From Paraburkholderia guartelaensis (GTDB taxonomy: Bacteria > Pseudomonadota > Gammaproteobacteria > Burkholderiales > Burkholderiaceae): DNA of 64,000 bases. Below, one piece after another: positions 1 to 8,655 of the stretch; positions within the stretch are counted from its first letter, which is position 1; each line of letters opens with the position of its first letter. Location of the stretch: assembly GCF_004353905.1 (NCBI RefSeq), contig NZ_SMOD01000007.1, positions 124,001 to 188,000 on the forward strand, read 5' to 3'. The notes below the pieces were generated by a model. The model saw only the letters and a list, made by a program, of their open reading frames with translations. It had not been told where the DNA came from and made no database searches. A program made the position numbers and the translations under genes.

Positions 1-2
1 CC

Positions 3-419
3 GCCGCGGACACCCTCAACGCGTACTACCAGGCCGTCGCGGAAGTCAACATCGACAGCTTGATGGGTCTGTGGATCGATGAAGAATTCGTGAGCTGCAT
101 CACGGCGGAAGGCGCACATCTGCACGGCCTGCCGAGCATCCGCGCCGGCCTCGCCGCGCAGCTCGAAGCGGCGCCGGTGTCGATCGAACCGCTCGACATC
201 CGCGTGTACGACAGCCTCGGCACCGTGGTCTACGCGATCGTGGAAGCGCACCGCCCGGTCGATCCCAGCGCGATTCCCAGCATGGTCTTCACGACCTATG
301 TGATGGTTCACGAGCGCGGCGAGTGGCGCATTGCGCATATTCACGCGAGCCGCATGCCCGACGACGCAGCTACCCAGTTCTCGGCCAGATTGCGCCACGG
401 CCAGGGCGCGCTGCACTGA
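3..419 (+). CDS. NTF2-like/SnoaL-like protein, 5' end outside the window
   Basis: The reading frame is open from the left edge, so the true start lies upstream; a TTG at 60 and ATG at 63 are internal. The visible 138 residues have the pattern of the NTF2-like/SnoaL-like (DUF4440 type) cone fold: an N-terminal helix with a YYQAV stretch, the DxLMGLW segment, then strands ending in WRIAHIHASR. These small proteins often bind or isomerise small hydrophobic ligands, but many have no known role, and no catalytic residues can be assigned here. It ends 28 bp before the YheT-type hydrolase and may share its transcript. The fold call is fairly safe; the function is unknown. Confidence 0.8.
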   Translation, partial: AADTLNAYYQAVAEVNIDSLMGLWIDEEFVSCITAEGAHLHGLPSIRAGLAAQLEAAPVSIEPLDIRVYDSLGTVVYAIVEAHRPVDPSAIPSMVFTTYVMVHERGEWRIAHIHASRMPDDAATQFSARLRHGQGALH

Positions 420-447
420 CATAAAGGGCGCAAAGCAGGGGGCAGTA

Positions 448-1518
448 ATGAGTACGACCGACGACACCAGCAGACCCGGCGAGGCAGCCCGCGTCGCGGC
501 CGCGCTCGAAGCCCAGACTGCCCTGCTCGGCCCCCGCTACGACAACGACTACCGCGCGCCGTTCTGGCTGCCCGGTGCGCACATCCAGACCATCGTGCCG
601 GCGCTGTTCTCGCGCCTGCCCGCGCCCGCCTACCGGCGCGAGCGCTGGGACACGCCGGATGGCGACTTCATCGAAGTGGACTGGCTCGACGGCAAGCATA
701 CCGGTGCGGATTCACACAACGCCCCGCTTTTCGTCCTGTTCCACGGCCTCGAAGGCGGCTCGAGTTCCCACTATGCGCGCGCGCTCGCGGCCGCTGCGCA
801 GGCGCGGGGCTGGCATGCGGCGATCCCCCACTTTCGCAGCTGCAGCGGTCCGCTGAACCTGCTGCCGCGCTTCTACCATCTCGCCGATTCCGCCGAAGTC
901 GATTGGGTACTGCGCCGCTTCGCCGCCCGCCACGCAGGGCCGCTCGTCGTCGCGGGCGTGTCGCTCGGCGGCAACGTGCTGCTGCACTGGCTCGCACAGC
1001 GTCGCGAAGACGCCGCGATCGTCGCGGCCGCCGCCGCGATCTCCACGCCGCTCGATGTGCATGCAGGCAGCGAGATGCTGACGCAGGGCTTCGGCATGAT
1101 CTACACGCGCAGCTTCCTGAAGACGCTGAAGGTAAAGGCGCTCCAGAAACTCGAGCAGTACCCCGGCCTGTTCGACGCGCAAGCCGTGCTCGCCAGCCGG
1201 ACGATGTACGAATTCGACAATGTCGTGACGGCGCCACTGCACGGTTTTCGCGACACCCACGACTACTACACGCAGGCGACGATCCGTCCGAAGCTCGGCG
1301 AAATCGCCGTCCCCACGCTCATTCTGAACGCGCGCAACGATCCGTTTCTGCCGGGCCGCGCGCTGCCCGCACGCCACGAAGTGAGCGCCGTCGTCGAGCT
1401 CGATCAGCCCGCCCACGGCGGCCACGTCGGCTTCATGACGGGACCGTTCCCCGGCCGCAGCGACTGGCTTTCGCAGCGCGTGTTCACTTATCTCTCGCCT
1501 TTCGCCTCTCATGGATGA
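448..1518 (+). CDS. YheT-family alpha/beta hydrolase
   Basis: A 356-residue alpha/beta hydrolase of the YheT/COG0429 type. The oxyanion region reads LFHGLEGGSSSHYAR. The nucleophile elbow GVSLGG places Ser172, the acid is probably Asp298 in NARNDPF, and the catalytic His is in HGGHVGF (His323 or His326). Family members are predicted esterases or acyl hydrolases with poorly defined substrates. I chose the ATG at 448 because AGGGGGC lies just upstream and homologues begin near here; the longer in-frame extension overlaps the preceding gene. The 3' end overlaps the next gene by 8 bp, which suggests translational coupling. Confidence 0.88.
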   Translation: MSTTDDTSRPGEAARVAAALEAQTALLGPRYDNDYRAPFWLPGAHIQTIVPALFSRLPAPAYRRERWDTPDGDFIEVDWLDGKHTGADSHNAPLFVLFHGLEGGSSSHYARALAAAAQARGWHAAIPHFRSCSGPLNLLPRFYHLADSAEVDWVLRRFAARHAGPLVVAGVSLGGNVLLHWLAQRREDAAIVAAAAAISTPLDVHAGSEMLTQGFGMIYTRSFLKTLKVKALQKLEQYPGLFDAQAVLASRTMYEFDNVVTAPLHGFRDTHDYYTQATIRPKLGEIAVPTLILNARNDPFLPGRALPARHEVSAVVELDQPAHGGHVGFMTGPFPGRSDWLSQRVFTYLSPFASHG

Positions 1519-2146
1519 CATCGTCAAACAGGCGCTCGCGCGCTGGCCCAACGTCCCGCATTGCACGGGCTGGCTGCTGCTCGACGCACGCGGGAACTGG
1601 CGCATGCGTGACGAGGCCGCCCAGGCGCAGAACGCACCCGGCACGGCGATCCGCCACGAAGCGCTGCTCGGCTTCATCAACCGCAATTACGAGCGCGATG
1701 TACATGGTCAGTGGTACTTCCAGAACGGGCCGCAGCGCGTGTACGTCGAGCTGGAATACACGCCGTGGATCGTGCGTCTCGCGGCGGGTCATGATGGCGA
1801 TGACGCATTGACGCTCACCGATCAGGGCGGTCAAGCGTTCGAGCCCATGGCCGCGTACCTCGACGAAGCGGGCAGCGTGATCTTTGCCGATGCGAGCACG
1901 CCGCCGCGTGCGGCGCTGCTGCACGACCACGACCTCGATCTCTTCACCGACCACGCCACGCTCGCGGACGACGCCAACAGCGGCACGTTCCACTGGCGCG
2001 CCGGCGCCGCGCTGCCGCTGCAGCCGATCAAGCGCGCCGACGTGAGCGCGCGCTTTGCCTTCGTGACGAGCCCGGCGCGCGCCGAGCGCGAAGCGCAGGC
2101 CGCGGAGCACAGCGCGAGCGGCACACCGCCTGCATCCGCAGACTGA
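1511..2146 (+). CDS. Conserved protein of unknown function (possibly DUF2944/DUF2946 type)
   Basis: A 211-residue acidic, soluble protein without signal peptide or membrane segment. The N-terminal half has WLLLDARGNWRMRD and a conserved-looking aromatic block, GQWYFQNGPQRVYVELEYTPW. The C-terminal 25 residues are Ala/Glu rich and probably disordered. I recognise it as a conserved proteobacterial hypothetical and think it belongs to a DUF2944/DUF2946-labelled family, but am not sure of the number. Its start codon lies inside the end of the hydrolase gene (8-bp overlap), so the two are very likely co-translated and may work together. It ends 8 bp from the convergent M48 gene. Confidence 0.7.
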   Translation: MDDIVKQALARWPNVPHCTGWLLLDARGNWRMRDEAAQAQNAPGTAIRHEALLGFINRNYERDVHGQWYFQNGPQRVYVELEYTPWIVRLAAGHDGDDALTLTDQGGQAFEPMAAYLDEAGSVIFADASTPPRAALLHDHDLDLFTDHATLADDANSGTFHWRAGAALPLQPIKRADVSARFAFVTSPARAEREAQAAEHSASGTPPASAD

Positions 2147-2154
2147 GCGCCGAT

Positions 2155-3960
2155 TCAGCCGCGGCCCTCATCCTTCTCGTCCTGGCGCTCCTGCTTGTAG
2201 CGCGCCTCGAAGTCGTGCAGGCGCGCTTCGATCGTCGACAGATCGTAGTAGCCCACCGATTTCATGTCGCGCGCCTCCTTGAGCTGACGGATGGCCGAGG
2301 GCCAGGCGCCGTCGAGCGCCAGCTTCTCCGCCATCGCCCGATGCTGGGTGAGCACATCGCCGAGTCCGGCGCTCGCCTGCGCCAGATAGAGCCACCATGC
2401 ATCTTGCTGCGGCTCGGCCTCGGTTTCGCTGCGCGCGAGCGTCTGCGCCTCCTTGAAGCGCCGCGCCGCGATCAGCGCCTGCAGCAGCGCATCGGTGGCC
2501 GCGTGGGAGCCTGGCCACGTCTTGTGCGCAGCCTCTGCCAGCCGCACGGCGTCATCGGTGCGGCCTGAGCGGCGCGCGATATCCACGGCGAGCACGTCGA
2601 GACTCGGCGAGTTGCGCGTTTTGCTGCCATCCGCGGCCTCGAACTTCGCGAACGCCGCGCGCGAGTTCGCGAGCGACGCCGTGGCGTCGTCGTAGCGCTC
2701 CAGCAGCAACTGCGCGTAGGCAATGCCATACCAGTTTGCGGCGACGTTGAGCGCCGTGCGGTCCTCCAACTCCGAGCGCAAACGCGAAACCTCGTCGATG
2801 TACTCATTGCGCGTGCGGTCCTGAAGCACACGCACGCGCGCGCGCACGAATCCGTACTCGGGCGCCTGGCGCGGCTGCCGGTAAGCCGCGCGGCGCGCGC
2901 GGTCCTGCATGTCGGCGATGCGCTCGCCGGTGAGCGGGTGCGTGCGCGCGTAGGCCGGCACGCCCGTGTCTTCCATCGAATCGCGCTCGAGCCGCTCGAA
3001 AAACGCCACCATGCCCCACGGGTCGTAACCCGCGCCGGTGAGCAGCTGGAAGCCCACGCGATCGGCCTCGTGCTCCGCGGCGCGCGAGAAACGCAACTGG
3101 CTGTCCACGGCATACGCCTGGCTGCCGAGCGCAATCCCGGCGCCGAGATCCCCGCTATGCGCGAGCACGCCCGCGAGAATGCCGAACAGCACGCCCGCCA
3201 GCGCGGCCAGACCCGTGCGCTCGCTCTGCGAAAGCATGCGTGCGATGTGCCGTTGCAACACGTGGCCCATTTCGTGACCGAGCACGGAGGCGAGTTCGGA
3301 TTCCGTTTGCGTGACGACGATGAGCCCCGAGTTCACGCCGATGAAGCCGCCCGGCAGCGAGAACGCATTGATCTGGCCGTCGCGGATCGCGAACAGATCG
3401 AAGTCGGGCCGATAGCCGCCGATGAACTGCGCACTCGCGGCCGCCGCGAGGCGCGCGGCGACCGAATTGAGGTAGTCACGCACGAGCCAGTCGCCGATAT
3501 AGTCGGGGTCGCGGCGAATCTCGCGCATCACGCGCTCGCCGATACGGCGCTCGGCCTGCGGCGTGAGCGCGCCGCCCGAGCCGTCGCCGAGGTCGGGCAG
3601 TTGCGGCACCCAGGCGGGGGCGCGCACGCTGGTATTGCCGCTCGAAGACGAGGAAGCTGAGCCTGCCTGGCCCTGGGCCGAAAAGCGGCTCTGCGCGCCG
3701 CCGTAGGTGCCGAACACGCCCTGCGCGATCGAGGCGGGGACGACGGGGTCCGCCGCGTCGTCGAGCGGACCGCTGACTAATGCTGGCGCAGTATTGGGTG
3801 CACCGGGTGTGAGGCCGGAAGGGGCCGGGACGGGCTGCGTGGCGGCCGACGGGGCCGCGCCGAGATTGAGCACGGTGGCATTCGACGCCTGCGCGTACGC
3901 TTGCGGCGAAACCGCGAGCGACGCGCACAACCATGCAGCAAGCAGCCGTTTCAGACGCAT
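2155..3960 (-). CDS. Periplasmic M48-family metalloprotease with TPR-like tail (BepA/YfgC-like)
   Basis: A 601-residue exported zinc protease. The N-terminus (MRLKRLLAAWLCASLA...AYAQA) is a signal peptide, followed by a Ser/Ala/Pro-rich linker to about residue 125. The M48 domain has the zinc motif HEMGH (229-233) and the third-ligand motif EHEAD (Glu296, Asp300). A hydrophobic stretch (LAALAGVLFGILAGVLAH) follows the HEXXH helix. The C-terminal 250 residues are helical and repeat-like, as in BepA, which uses TPRs to monitor LptD and BAM assembly. The open frame runs far upstream to 4389, but that part is antisense to moaC; 3960 is the start that makes a signal peptide. Its role in outer-membrane quality control is inferred from the family. 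Confidence 0.88.
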   Translation of the reverse strand: MRLKRLLAAWLCASLAVSPQAYAQASNATVLNLGAAPSAATQPVPAPSGLTPGAPNTAPALVSGPLDDAADPVVPASIAQGVFGTYGGAQSRFSAQGQAGSASSSSSGNTSVRAPAWVPQLPDLGDGSGGALTPQAERRIGERVMREIRRDPDYIGDWLVRDYLNSVAARLAAAASAQFIGGYRPDFDLFAIRDGQINAFSLPGGFIGVNSGLIVVTQTESELASVLGHEMGHVLQRHIARMLSQSERTGLAALAGVLFGILAGVLAHSGDLGAGIALGSQAYAVDSQLRFSRAAEHEADRVGFQLLTGAGYDPWGMVAFFERLERDSMEDTGVPAYARTHPLTGERIADMQDRARRAAYRQPRQAPEYGFVRARVRVLQDRTRNEYIDEVSRLRSELEDRTALNVAANWYGIAYAQLLLERYDDATASLANSRAAFAKFEAADGSKTRNSPSLDVLAVDIARRSGRTDDAVRLAEAAHKTWPGSHAATDALLQALIAARRFKEAQTLARSETEAEPQQDAWWLYLAQASAGLGDVLTQHRAMAEKLALDGAWPSAIRQLKEARDMKSVGYYDLSTIEARLHDFEARYKQERQDEKDEGRG

Positions 3961-4144
3961 TGATGACAGGATCGGGGAATGCGGAACACGGGCACGGCGG
4001 CGCGCCCGGCGTGGACCGCCCGCGCTCGCTAGCGCCAACCGTTCGATTGTAGCCCGCCTTACAACCCTTGCGGCCCGGCTAGGTGCGCAGAAAGCGCGGC
4101 GTGCCGCACTGTTAAGATAGGTACCCCTCAAGGAAGAACCCACC

Positions 4145-4624
4145 ATGCCTGAACTCACGCATTTTGACGCTGCCGGCGACGCCCATATGGTCGATGTCGG
4201 CGGCAAGGCAGAGACGAAGCGCATTGCGCTCGCGAGCGGCACGATCCGCATGTTGCCCGAAACCTTCGCGCTGATCCGCGACGGCCACGCGAAAAAAGGT
4301 GACGTGATCGGCGTTGCGCGCATCGCCGCGATCCAGGGGGCGAAGCGCACTTCGGATCTGATTCCGCTGTGCCACCCGCTCGCCATCACGCGTGTGAAAG
4401 TGGACTTCGCGCTCGACGAAGCGCTGCCCGGCGTTCATTGCACGGCGCAGGTGGAAACGCTCGGCCGCACGGGCGTGGAGATGGAAGCGCTGACCGCGGT
4501 GCAGGTCGGACTGCTGACCGTCTATGACATGTGCAAGGCCGTGGACCGCGGCATGACGATCACCGATGTGCGCGTGCTGGAGAAGCACGGCGGGAAGTCG
4601 GGGGATTGGGTGGCGGAGCGTTGA
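4145..4624 (+). CDS. moaC: Cyclic pyranopterin monophosphate synthase MoaC
   Basis: A 159-residue cytosolic enzyme of molybdenum cofactor synthesis. With MoaA it converts GTP through a cyclohydro intermediate to cyclic pyranopterin monophosphate. Family signatures are intact: [10 protein letters not shown] at the N-terminus, LIPLCHPL in the middle, [10 protein letters not shown], and [11 protein letters not shown] near the C-terminus. The length is typical of the family. An AAGGAAG ribosome-binding site at about 4130-4136 supports the ATG. No other moa gene is adjacent, so the pathway is dispersed in this genome. The next gene starts 4 bp after the stop. Confidence 0.96.
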   Translation: MPELTHFDAAGDAHMVDVGGKAETKRIALASGTIRMLPETFALIRDGHAKKGDVIGVARIAAIQGAKRTSDLIPLCHPLAITRVKVDFALDEALPGVHCTAQVETLGRTGVEMEALTAVQVGLLTVYDMCKAVDRGMTITDVRVLEKHGGKSGDWVAER

Positions 4625-4628
4625 CGCC

Positions 4629-4979
4629 ATGACTCTCGACGAACTGCTCGCGCAAGTACTGGCCTTCCGCGACGAGCGCGACTGGAAGCAGTTTCACACG
4701 TTGCGCAACCTGATCGTCTCCACGAGCATCGAGGCAGGCGAGCTGCTGGAAACGGTCCAGTGGAAGACCGATGCGCAGATCGACGCACAGCTTGCCGATC
4801 CCGCGCAGCTCACGCATCTCAAGCACGAATGCGCTGATGTGTTCATCTACCTTCTGCTGGTCGCGCATACCGCCGGGATCGATCTCGTCGAAGCGGCAGC
4901 GGAAAAGCTCAAGCTGAACGCGCAGCGCTATCCGGTGGAAAAAGCAAAAGGCAGCGCCGCAAAGTACTCCGAGCTTTGA
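4629..4979 (+). CDS. MazG-like nucleotide pyrophosphohydrolase (RS21-C6/DCTPP1 type)
   Basis: A 116-residue all-alpha NTP pyrophosphatase. The metal-binding ExxE and ExxD motifs are visible in EAGELLE (about residues 38-44) and ECADVFIYLLL (about 67-77), followed by the helix ending KLNAQRYPVEKAKG seen in single-domain MazG/RS21-C6 proteins. Such enzymes hydrolyse (d)NTPs, often modified dCTP, to monophosphates and protect the nucleotide pool. I use the ATG at 4629, four bases after moaC; the longer frame begins inside moaC. Tight spacing implies co-transcription with moaC, although no metabolic link is obvious. The exact nucleotide preference cannot be read from sequence. Confidence 0.88.
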   Translation: MTLDELLAQVLAFRDERDWKQFHTLRNLIVSTSIEAGELLETVQWKTDAQIDAQLADPAQLTHLKHECADVFIYLLLVAHTAGIDLVEAAAEKLKLNAQRYPVEKAKGSAAKYSEL

Positions 4980-5048
4980 TTGCCTGAGCGACAAAGAACA
5001 CGCGGCGGCGAGCTGACTCACCGCCCCTTCACGCGCGCGCTGTGAGGC

Positions 5049-6863
5049 TCAATCGTCCGAATCGTCCTCGTCGTCCTGTTCGACCGATTTCGCCGGCGTC
5101 CCGTACTTCTTGACGAGTTGCGCCTTGAAGTCTGCGAGCGTGGGCTGCTCGTCGAGCAGGCCGTAGAGCGAAGCGAGTTGCGTCGGCCAATCGTGCAGCT
5201 CCGTGGCGAAAATGCGCAGGCGCTCCACCGTATCGAATGCGCCCGCCGTATCGCCGTCCAGCGCCTGCAACACCGCGTAGCGGCGCAGCACCGTCTCGCC
5301 GGGCAGAAGCGCGATGGCGCGCTGGTGCGCGTAAAGCTTGGTCGACAGGCTCGCGGCGTTCATCGGCAACAGCGTGGCCATGCCGTAGTCGCCCCATGCG
5401 CCGAACAGGCGCGAAGGATCGTCGCCGTAGTCGCGTGCCGGGTGCTGTCCGTAATACAGCACCTCGGCGCGGTTGTAGTCGCGCAGCACCGGATACAGCG
5501 CCGCGACGCCGCCGAACACGACCACCGCATACACGCCGAGCGACACGCGCGACGGCACGACACGCAGCGGCTTCGTCTCCAGCAGACCGAACACGAACAT
5601 CGCCGGCAGCAGGAAAAACATGTACTGCTGCGGATATTCGACGAGCGCATGCATGACGAGCACGCCGATCAGCATGAAGCCGAACACGCGCTCGGCAGTA
5701 TGCGGCGCGCGCAGCCCGCGCACGAACCACGCGACGAGCCCGATCACGACGATGGCAAGACCGACGAAGCCGGTCTTCGCGAGCAGGTCGAGGAAAATAT
5801 CGTGCGCGTTGTTCGCGATCTCGACGCCGCCAAGCGAGCGCACCAGCTCGAACTGATGCATCGGGAAATCGCCCCAGCCGACGCCCAGCACCGGATGCGA
5901 CTTGAACATCGTCCAGCCGTAGCGCCACAGCGCGAGGCGCGGCGCGATCTGGCTGGCGTCTTTCATGCGCTCGGCAGCCGACTGTGCAAGGTCCAGGCCG
6001 TAGTGGACGTTGGCCCAGCGCACGAACGCATTCATGCCGAAGAAGATCAGCACGAGCACGACCGGGATGGTCCAGGCGCGCACGCCGCCGGCCTTGCGGC
6101 CCGAGGCCGCACTACGTCCCTCGTCCGCTTCGCTGCGGCAGCCCGTGAGCGCGATCCACAGACCCGCCACGAAAATCACGCCCATCTGCAGCCACGGCCC
6201 GCGCGACACCGTGAGCGCAAGACCACCCGAATAGATCGCGGTCAGCACGCCCCACAGCAGGACGTTCAGACGCCGCGTGAGCACGAGGTACATCGCACCC
6301 GCCATCGCGAAGGCGATATACGTGGCCAGGTGATTGGCCTGCGCCATGTTGCCGAACGGCCGGCGATCGACCGTGATGTTGTACGCCACCACGAGCGGCG
6401 TGACCTTCGTTTCGAGGTGAAAGAGCTGGATCACCTGGGTGAACACGGCGAAGAGGCCGCCGAACTGCAGCGCGAACGCCCCCCACACGAGCGCGGACTG
6501 CATGAGGCGCGCGCGCGTGATGGTGTAACCCGCGTGCGTCGCGAGGAACGCGGCGAGCAGATAACCCGCGCCGAGCCAGTTCATCGAAGGCTCGGCGAGC
6601 GGCAGTGCGAACGTCTGCACGATCAGCAGCAGGCCGAAGAAAAGCGGCACGAGCGCGACCGTGGGCGACGCGAAGCCCTCGCCCGAGCGCGCCGGACGAA
6701 CGAGCAGCAACGTCGCGGCGCCCATCAGCACATAAAGTGTCAGTGCAACGAATTCCGCGTAGAACGTCGGAATCGGATAGGTGTGGTTGACGACCGCATA
6801 GGGCAGCGTCAACGCGAGGGCCAGCAAGACGAACGTAAGGTAACGCGCAAAATTGGAAGGCAT
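5049..6863 (-). CDS. pglL: PglL/TfpO-type O-oligosaccharyltransferase (pilin-glycosylating ligase)
   Basis: A 604-residue polytopic inner-membrane protein with about a dozen hydrophobic segments up to residue 435, then a soluble C-terminal domain with an acidic tail (EQDDEDDSDD). It shows Wzy_C/O-antigen-ligase hallmarks: GNMAQANHLAT (171-181) and HPVLGVGWGDF (323-333), with a periplasmic loop holding the latter. The C-terminal region resembles the virulence-factor polymerase C-terminal domain of PglL enzymes. Such ligases move lipid-linked glycans onto Ser/Thr of pilins and other exported proteins. It lies 144 bp downstream of the pilin gene on the same strand, which makes pilin the probable substrate. 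It may also be a general O-glycosylation enzyme, as known in Burkholderia. Confidence 0.85.
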   Translation of the reverse strand: MPSNFARYLTFVLLALALTLPYAVVNHTYPIPTFYAEFVALTLYVLMGAATLLLVRPARSGEGFASPTVALVPLFFGLLLIVQTFALPLAEPSMNWLGAGYLLAAFLATHAGYTITRARLMQSALVWGAFALQFGGLFAVFTQVIQLFHLETKVTPLVVAYNITVDRRPFGNMAQANHLATYIAFAMAGAMYLVLTRRLNVLLWGVLTAIYSGGLALTVSRGPWLQMGVIFVAGLWIALTGCRSEADEGRSAASGRKAGGVRAWTIPVVLVLIFFGMNAFVRWANVHYGLDLAQSAAERMKDASQIAPRLALWRYGWTMFKSHPVLGVGWGDFPMHQFELVRSLGGVEIANNAHDIFLDLLAKTGFVGLAIVVIGLVAWFVRGLRAPHTAERVFGFMLIGVLVMHALVEYPQQYMFFLLPAMFVFGLLETKPLRVVPSRVSLGVYAVVVFGGVAALYPVLRDYNRAEVLYYGQHPARDYGDDPSRLFGAWGDYGMATLLPMNAASLSTKLYAHQRAIALLPGETVLRRYAVLQALDGDTAGAFDTVERLRIFATELHDWPTQLASLYGLLDEQPTLADFKAQLVKKYGTPAKSVEQDDEDDSDD

Positions 6864-7007
6864 GGTTGGGCGGGGGCGTTCAGCAACGGGGCACTATACA
6901 AAACTTTTCCCCCGCTGTGCGGGTGCGGCCGGTTGGGTCGCATCCGCATGCGCTGCGCGAGTGGGCTAGAAAGCGCTCACGGTTGCCCCCGCACCTTTAC
7001 GCAAACC

Positions 7008-7619
7008 TTATGCGCGGCACTCCGGCGGCGCGAGATTGCCCGCCAGCGTTGCGGCGTCCGCGGGCGATGGGCCCGTACCAGGCGCGCCGAGGGACGAAGC
7101 CGTCTTGCCCGCTGCGAAGCACTCCCACGTGAGCGTGCCGCCCTGCACGCTGCCCTGCGCGAGCACGACGCGCGTGGTGGGCGCATCGGCATTGTCGGGC
7201 ACCGAGGGCACGAGCACGATCGTGTTGCTGCCCTCGGGCGCCACGCGCGAGGTGAACGCAACCGTGATCTGACCGGTCGTGTCGTCGATATGCAGCGACT
7301 TCACGTTGCGGGTGGCAGGCGGCACCGTGTAGCCCGCGCCGAACGCGTTGCCGCTCGCGGCGTTCTCCGCCACGGCGAGGCGCGCGGAAGCCGCGAGCGA
7401 GAGGCCCTCGCCCACGCGGCTGCGGGCGAGGTAATCCTGGTACGCCGGAATGGCGTAAGCGGCGATCACACCGACGATCGCGAGCACGATCATCAGTTCG
7501 ATCAGCGTGAAGCCGCGCGCGGTCCAGCGCCCGGCAATGCTCGCGAGGCGCGACAGTCTGGCAAAACACGCGCAGCCGTTGCGCGGCGGCGGGTTCATGG
7601 GAAGTGCAGATACGATCAT
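7008..7619 (-). CDS. pilA: Type IV pilin (PilA-like major pilin) with long leader
   Basis: A 203-residue prepilin. The prepilin-peptidase site is ARG^[14 protein letters not shown]: Gly36, then Phe37 as the mature N-terminus and Glu41 as the +5 glutamate, followed by the hydrophobic helix and the [13 protein letters not shown] segment typical of type IVa pilins. The globular part ends in a two-cysteine loop (WECF...PPECRA), the D-region disulfide. The leader is 36 residues, much longer than the usual 6-10. However, AGGAG eight bases before the ATG at 7619 supports this start, and there is no ATG nearer the cleavage site. The PglL-type ligase follows, so C-terminal or internal Ser/Thr glycosylation is likely. 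Confidence 0.9.
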   Translation of the reverse strand: MIVSALPMNPPPRNGCACFARLSRLASIAGRWTARGFTLIELMIVLAIVGVIAAYAIPAYQDYLARSRVGEGLSLAASARLAVAENAASGNAFGAGYTVPPATRNVKSLHIDDTTGQITVAFTSRVAPEGSNTIVLVPSVPDNADAPTTRVVLAQGSVQGGTLTWECFAAGKTASSLGAPGTGPSPADAATLAGNLAPPECRA

Positions 7620-7628
7620 CGTCAGGGC

Positions 7629-7670
7629 TCCTGAAACAAGAAACGCCTGCTCACACTCGTGAACAGGCGT
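7629..7670 (-). terminator. Hairpin between terC and pilA, terminator-like on the minus strand
   Basis: Arms ACGCCTG (7643-7649) and CAGGCGT (7664-7670) pair perfectly and extend inward through TCAC/GTGA to a 4-base loop. Read on the minus strand the stem is followed by TTTCTTGTTT, which fits a rho-independent terminator for terC. It sits directly upstream of the pilA ribosome-binding site, so it could alternatively be a 5' leader structure of the pilin mRNA. Confidence 0.6.
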
Positions 7671-7745
7671 CTTGATCGTATCGGCGGCCCGCGCCGCGCA
7701 TCAGTCGGCCAGATGGCCCAGGCGCAACGGCACAGCCATGCGTGC

Positions 7746-8468
7746 TCAGTGCGACTGCGGCCCCTGCGTCGCGCTGCGCCGCGCGTTGCGGCGCCTGAGC
7801 CAGGTCCCGAGCGCGACGACGAACACGGCCCCCGCCACGCACATGCCGTATTCGGCCGCGGGCGTATCGAGCAGCGGCCAACGGTCGCCGGCGGGGTCGT
7901 TGACGATGAGCCCGCCCGCGATCCAGCCGAGCAGTGCTGCGCCGAGCGTCACGATCACCGGGTAGCGGTCGAGCAGCTTGAGGACGAGCTGGCTGCCCCA
8001 CACGATGAGCGGAATGCTTACCATCAGCCCGAAGATCACGAGAGCGATGCGATGGCGCGGATCGGCCGCTTCGGCAGCGCCCGCAATCGCGACCACATTG
8101 TCGAGGCTCATCACCGCGTCGGCGACGACGATCGTCTTGATCGCGCCCATCAGCTTCTCGGCAGGCTTCACGTTGGCGTGCTCGAGTTGACTGGGCGCGA
8201 GCAACCGAACGCCGATCCACAGCAACAGCAGGCCGCCTGCGAACTTGAGGAACGGCACGTTGAGCAGCACCACGGCGAAAGCGATCAGCACCACGCGCAG
8301 CGCAATCGCGCCAGCGGTACCCCACAGAATGCCGCGCACACGCTGCTGCGAAGGCAGGTCGCGGCAAGCGAGCGCGATCACCACGGCGTTGTCGCCGCCG
8401 AGCAGGATGTCGATGACGATGATCTGGAAGACAGCGCCCCAATGGAGCGACGCGAAGAACTCGAGCAT
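7746..8468 (-). CDS. TerC-family integral membrane protein (YjbE type)
   Basis: A 240-residue inner-membrane protein with about seven transmembrane segments. The TerC signature is present in helix 1 (IDILLGGDNAVVIAL, with the conserved Asp pair) and repeated in the second half (ADAVMSLDNVVAIAG), the inverted-repeat acidic residues thought to carry metal ions. Members of this group (YjbE, Alx, MeeF/MeeY) are linked to manganese export, and some help metallate exported proteins. I see no yybP-ykoY riboswitch upstream. It is transcribed towards pilA and separated from it by a hairpin. Manganese is inferred from the family only. Confidence 0.88.
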   Translation of the reverse strand: MLEFFASLHWGAVFQIIVIDILLGGDNAVVIALACRDLPSQQRVRGILWGTAGAIALRVVLIAFAVVLLNVPFLKFAGGLLLLWIGVRLLAPSQLEHANVKPAEKLMGAIKTIVVADAVMSLDNVVAIAGAAEAADPRHRIALVIFGLMVSIPLIVWGSQLVLKLLDRYPVIVTLGAALLGWIAGGLIVNDPAGDRWPLLDTPAAEYGMCVAGAVFVVALGTWLRRRNARRSATQGPQSH

Positions 8469-8527
8469 GGAAACGAAGACTCAGCCGTGACTCAGGATAG
8501 GCGGCTCATACGGCGAGCCAAATAAAA

Positions 8528-8568
8528 AAGCGAGGGGGCCATGACTGGCTCCCTCGCTCTTTGTTCGG
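8528..8568 (-). terminator. Rho-independent terminator after sucCD
   Basis: GCGAGGGAGCC pairs with GGCCCCCTCGC around a short loop (about 8531-8562), and on the minus strand the stem runs into TTTTTTATTT. It lies 90 bp after the sucD stop and before terC, closing the sucCD transcript. Confidence 0.85.
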
Positions 8569-8655
8569 AAACCTCGTGAAAGGATTCCGCAAGCATATCA
8601 AAAAACGCTGGCCGCCCGCGCATGCGTGATGCACGAGCGGCTGCGCATTTCGAAT

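Noticed and set aside
3961..4389. N-terminal extension of the M48 protease frame
   Set aside because: It is antisense to moaC and lies before a good signal peptide, so translation should start at 3960.
5118..7634. An 838-codon plus-strand frame across pglL and pilA
   Set aside because: It crosses two genes and a gap with His/Arg-rich sequence, the signature of a shadow frame.
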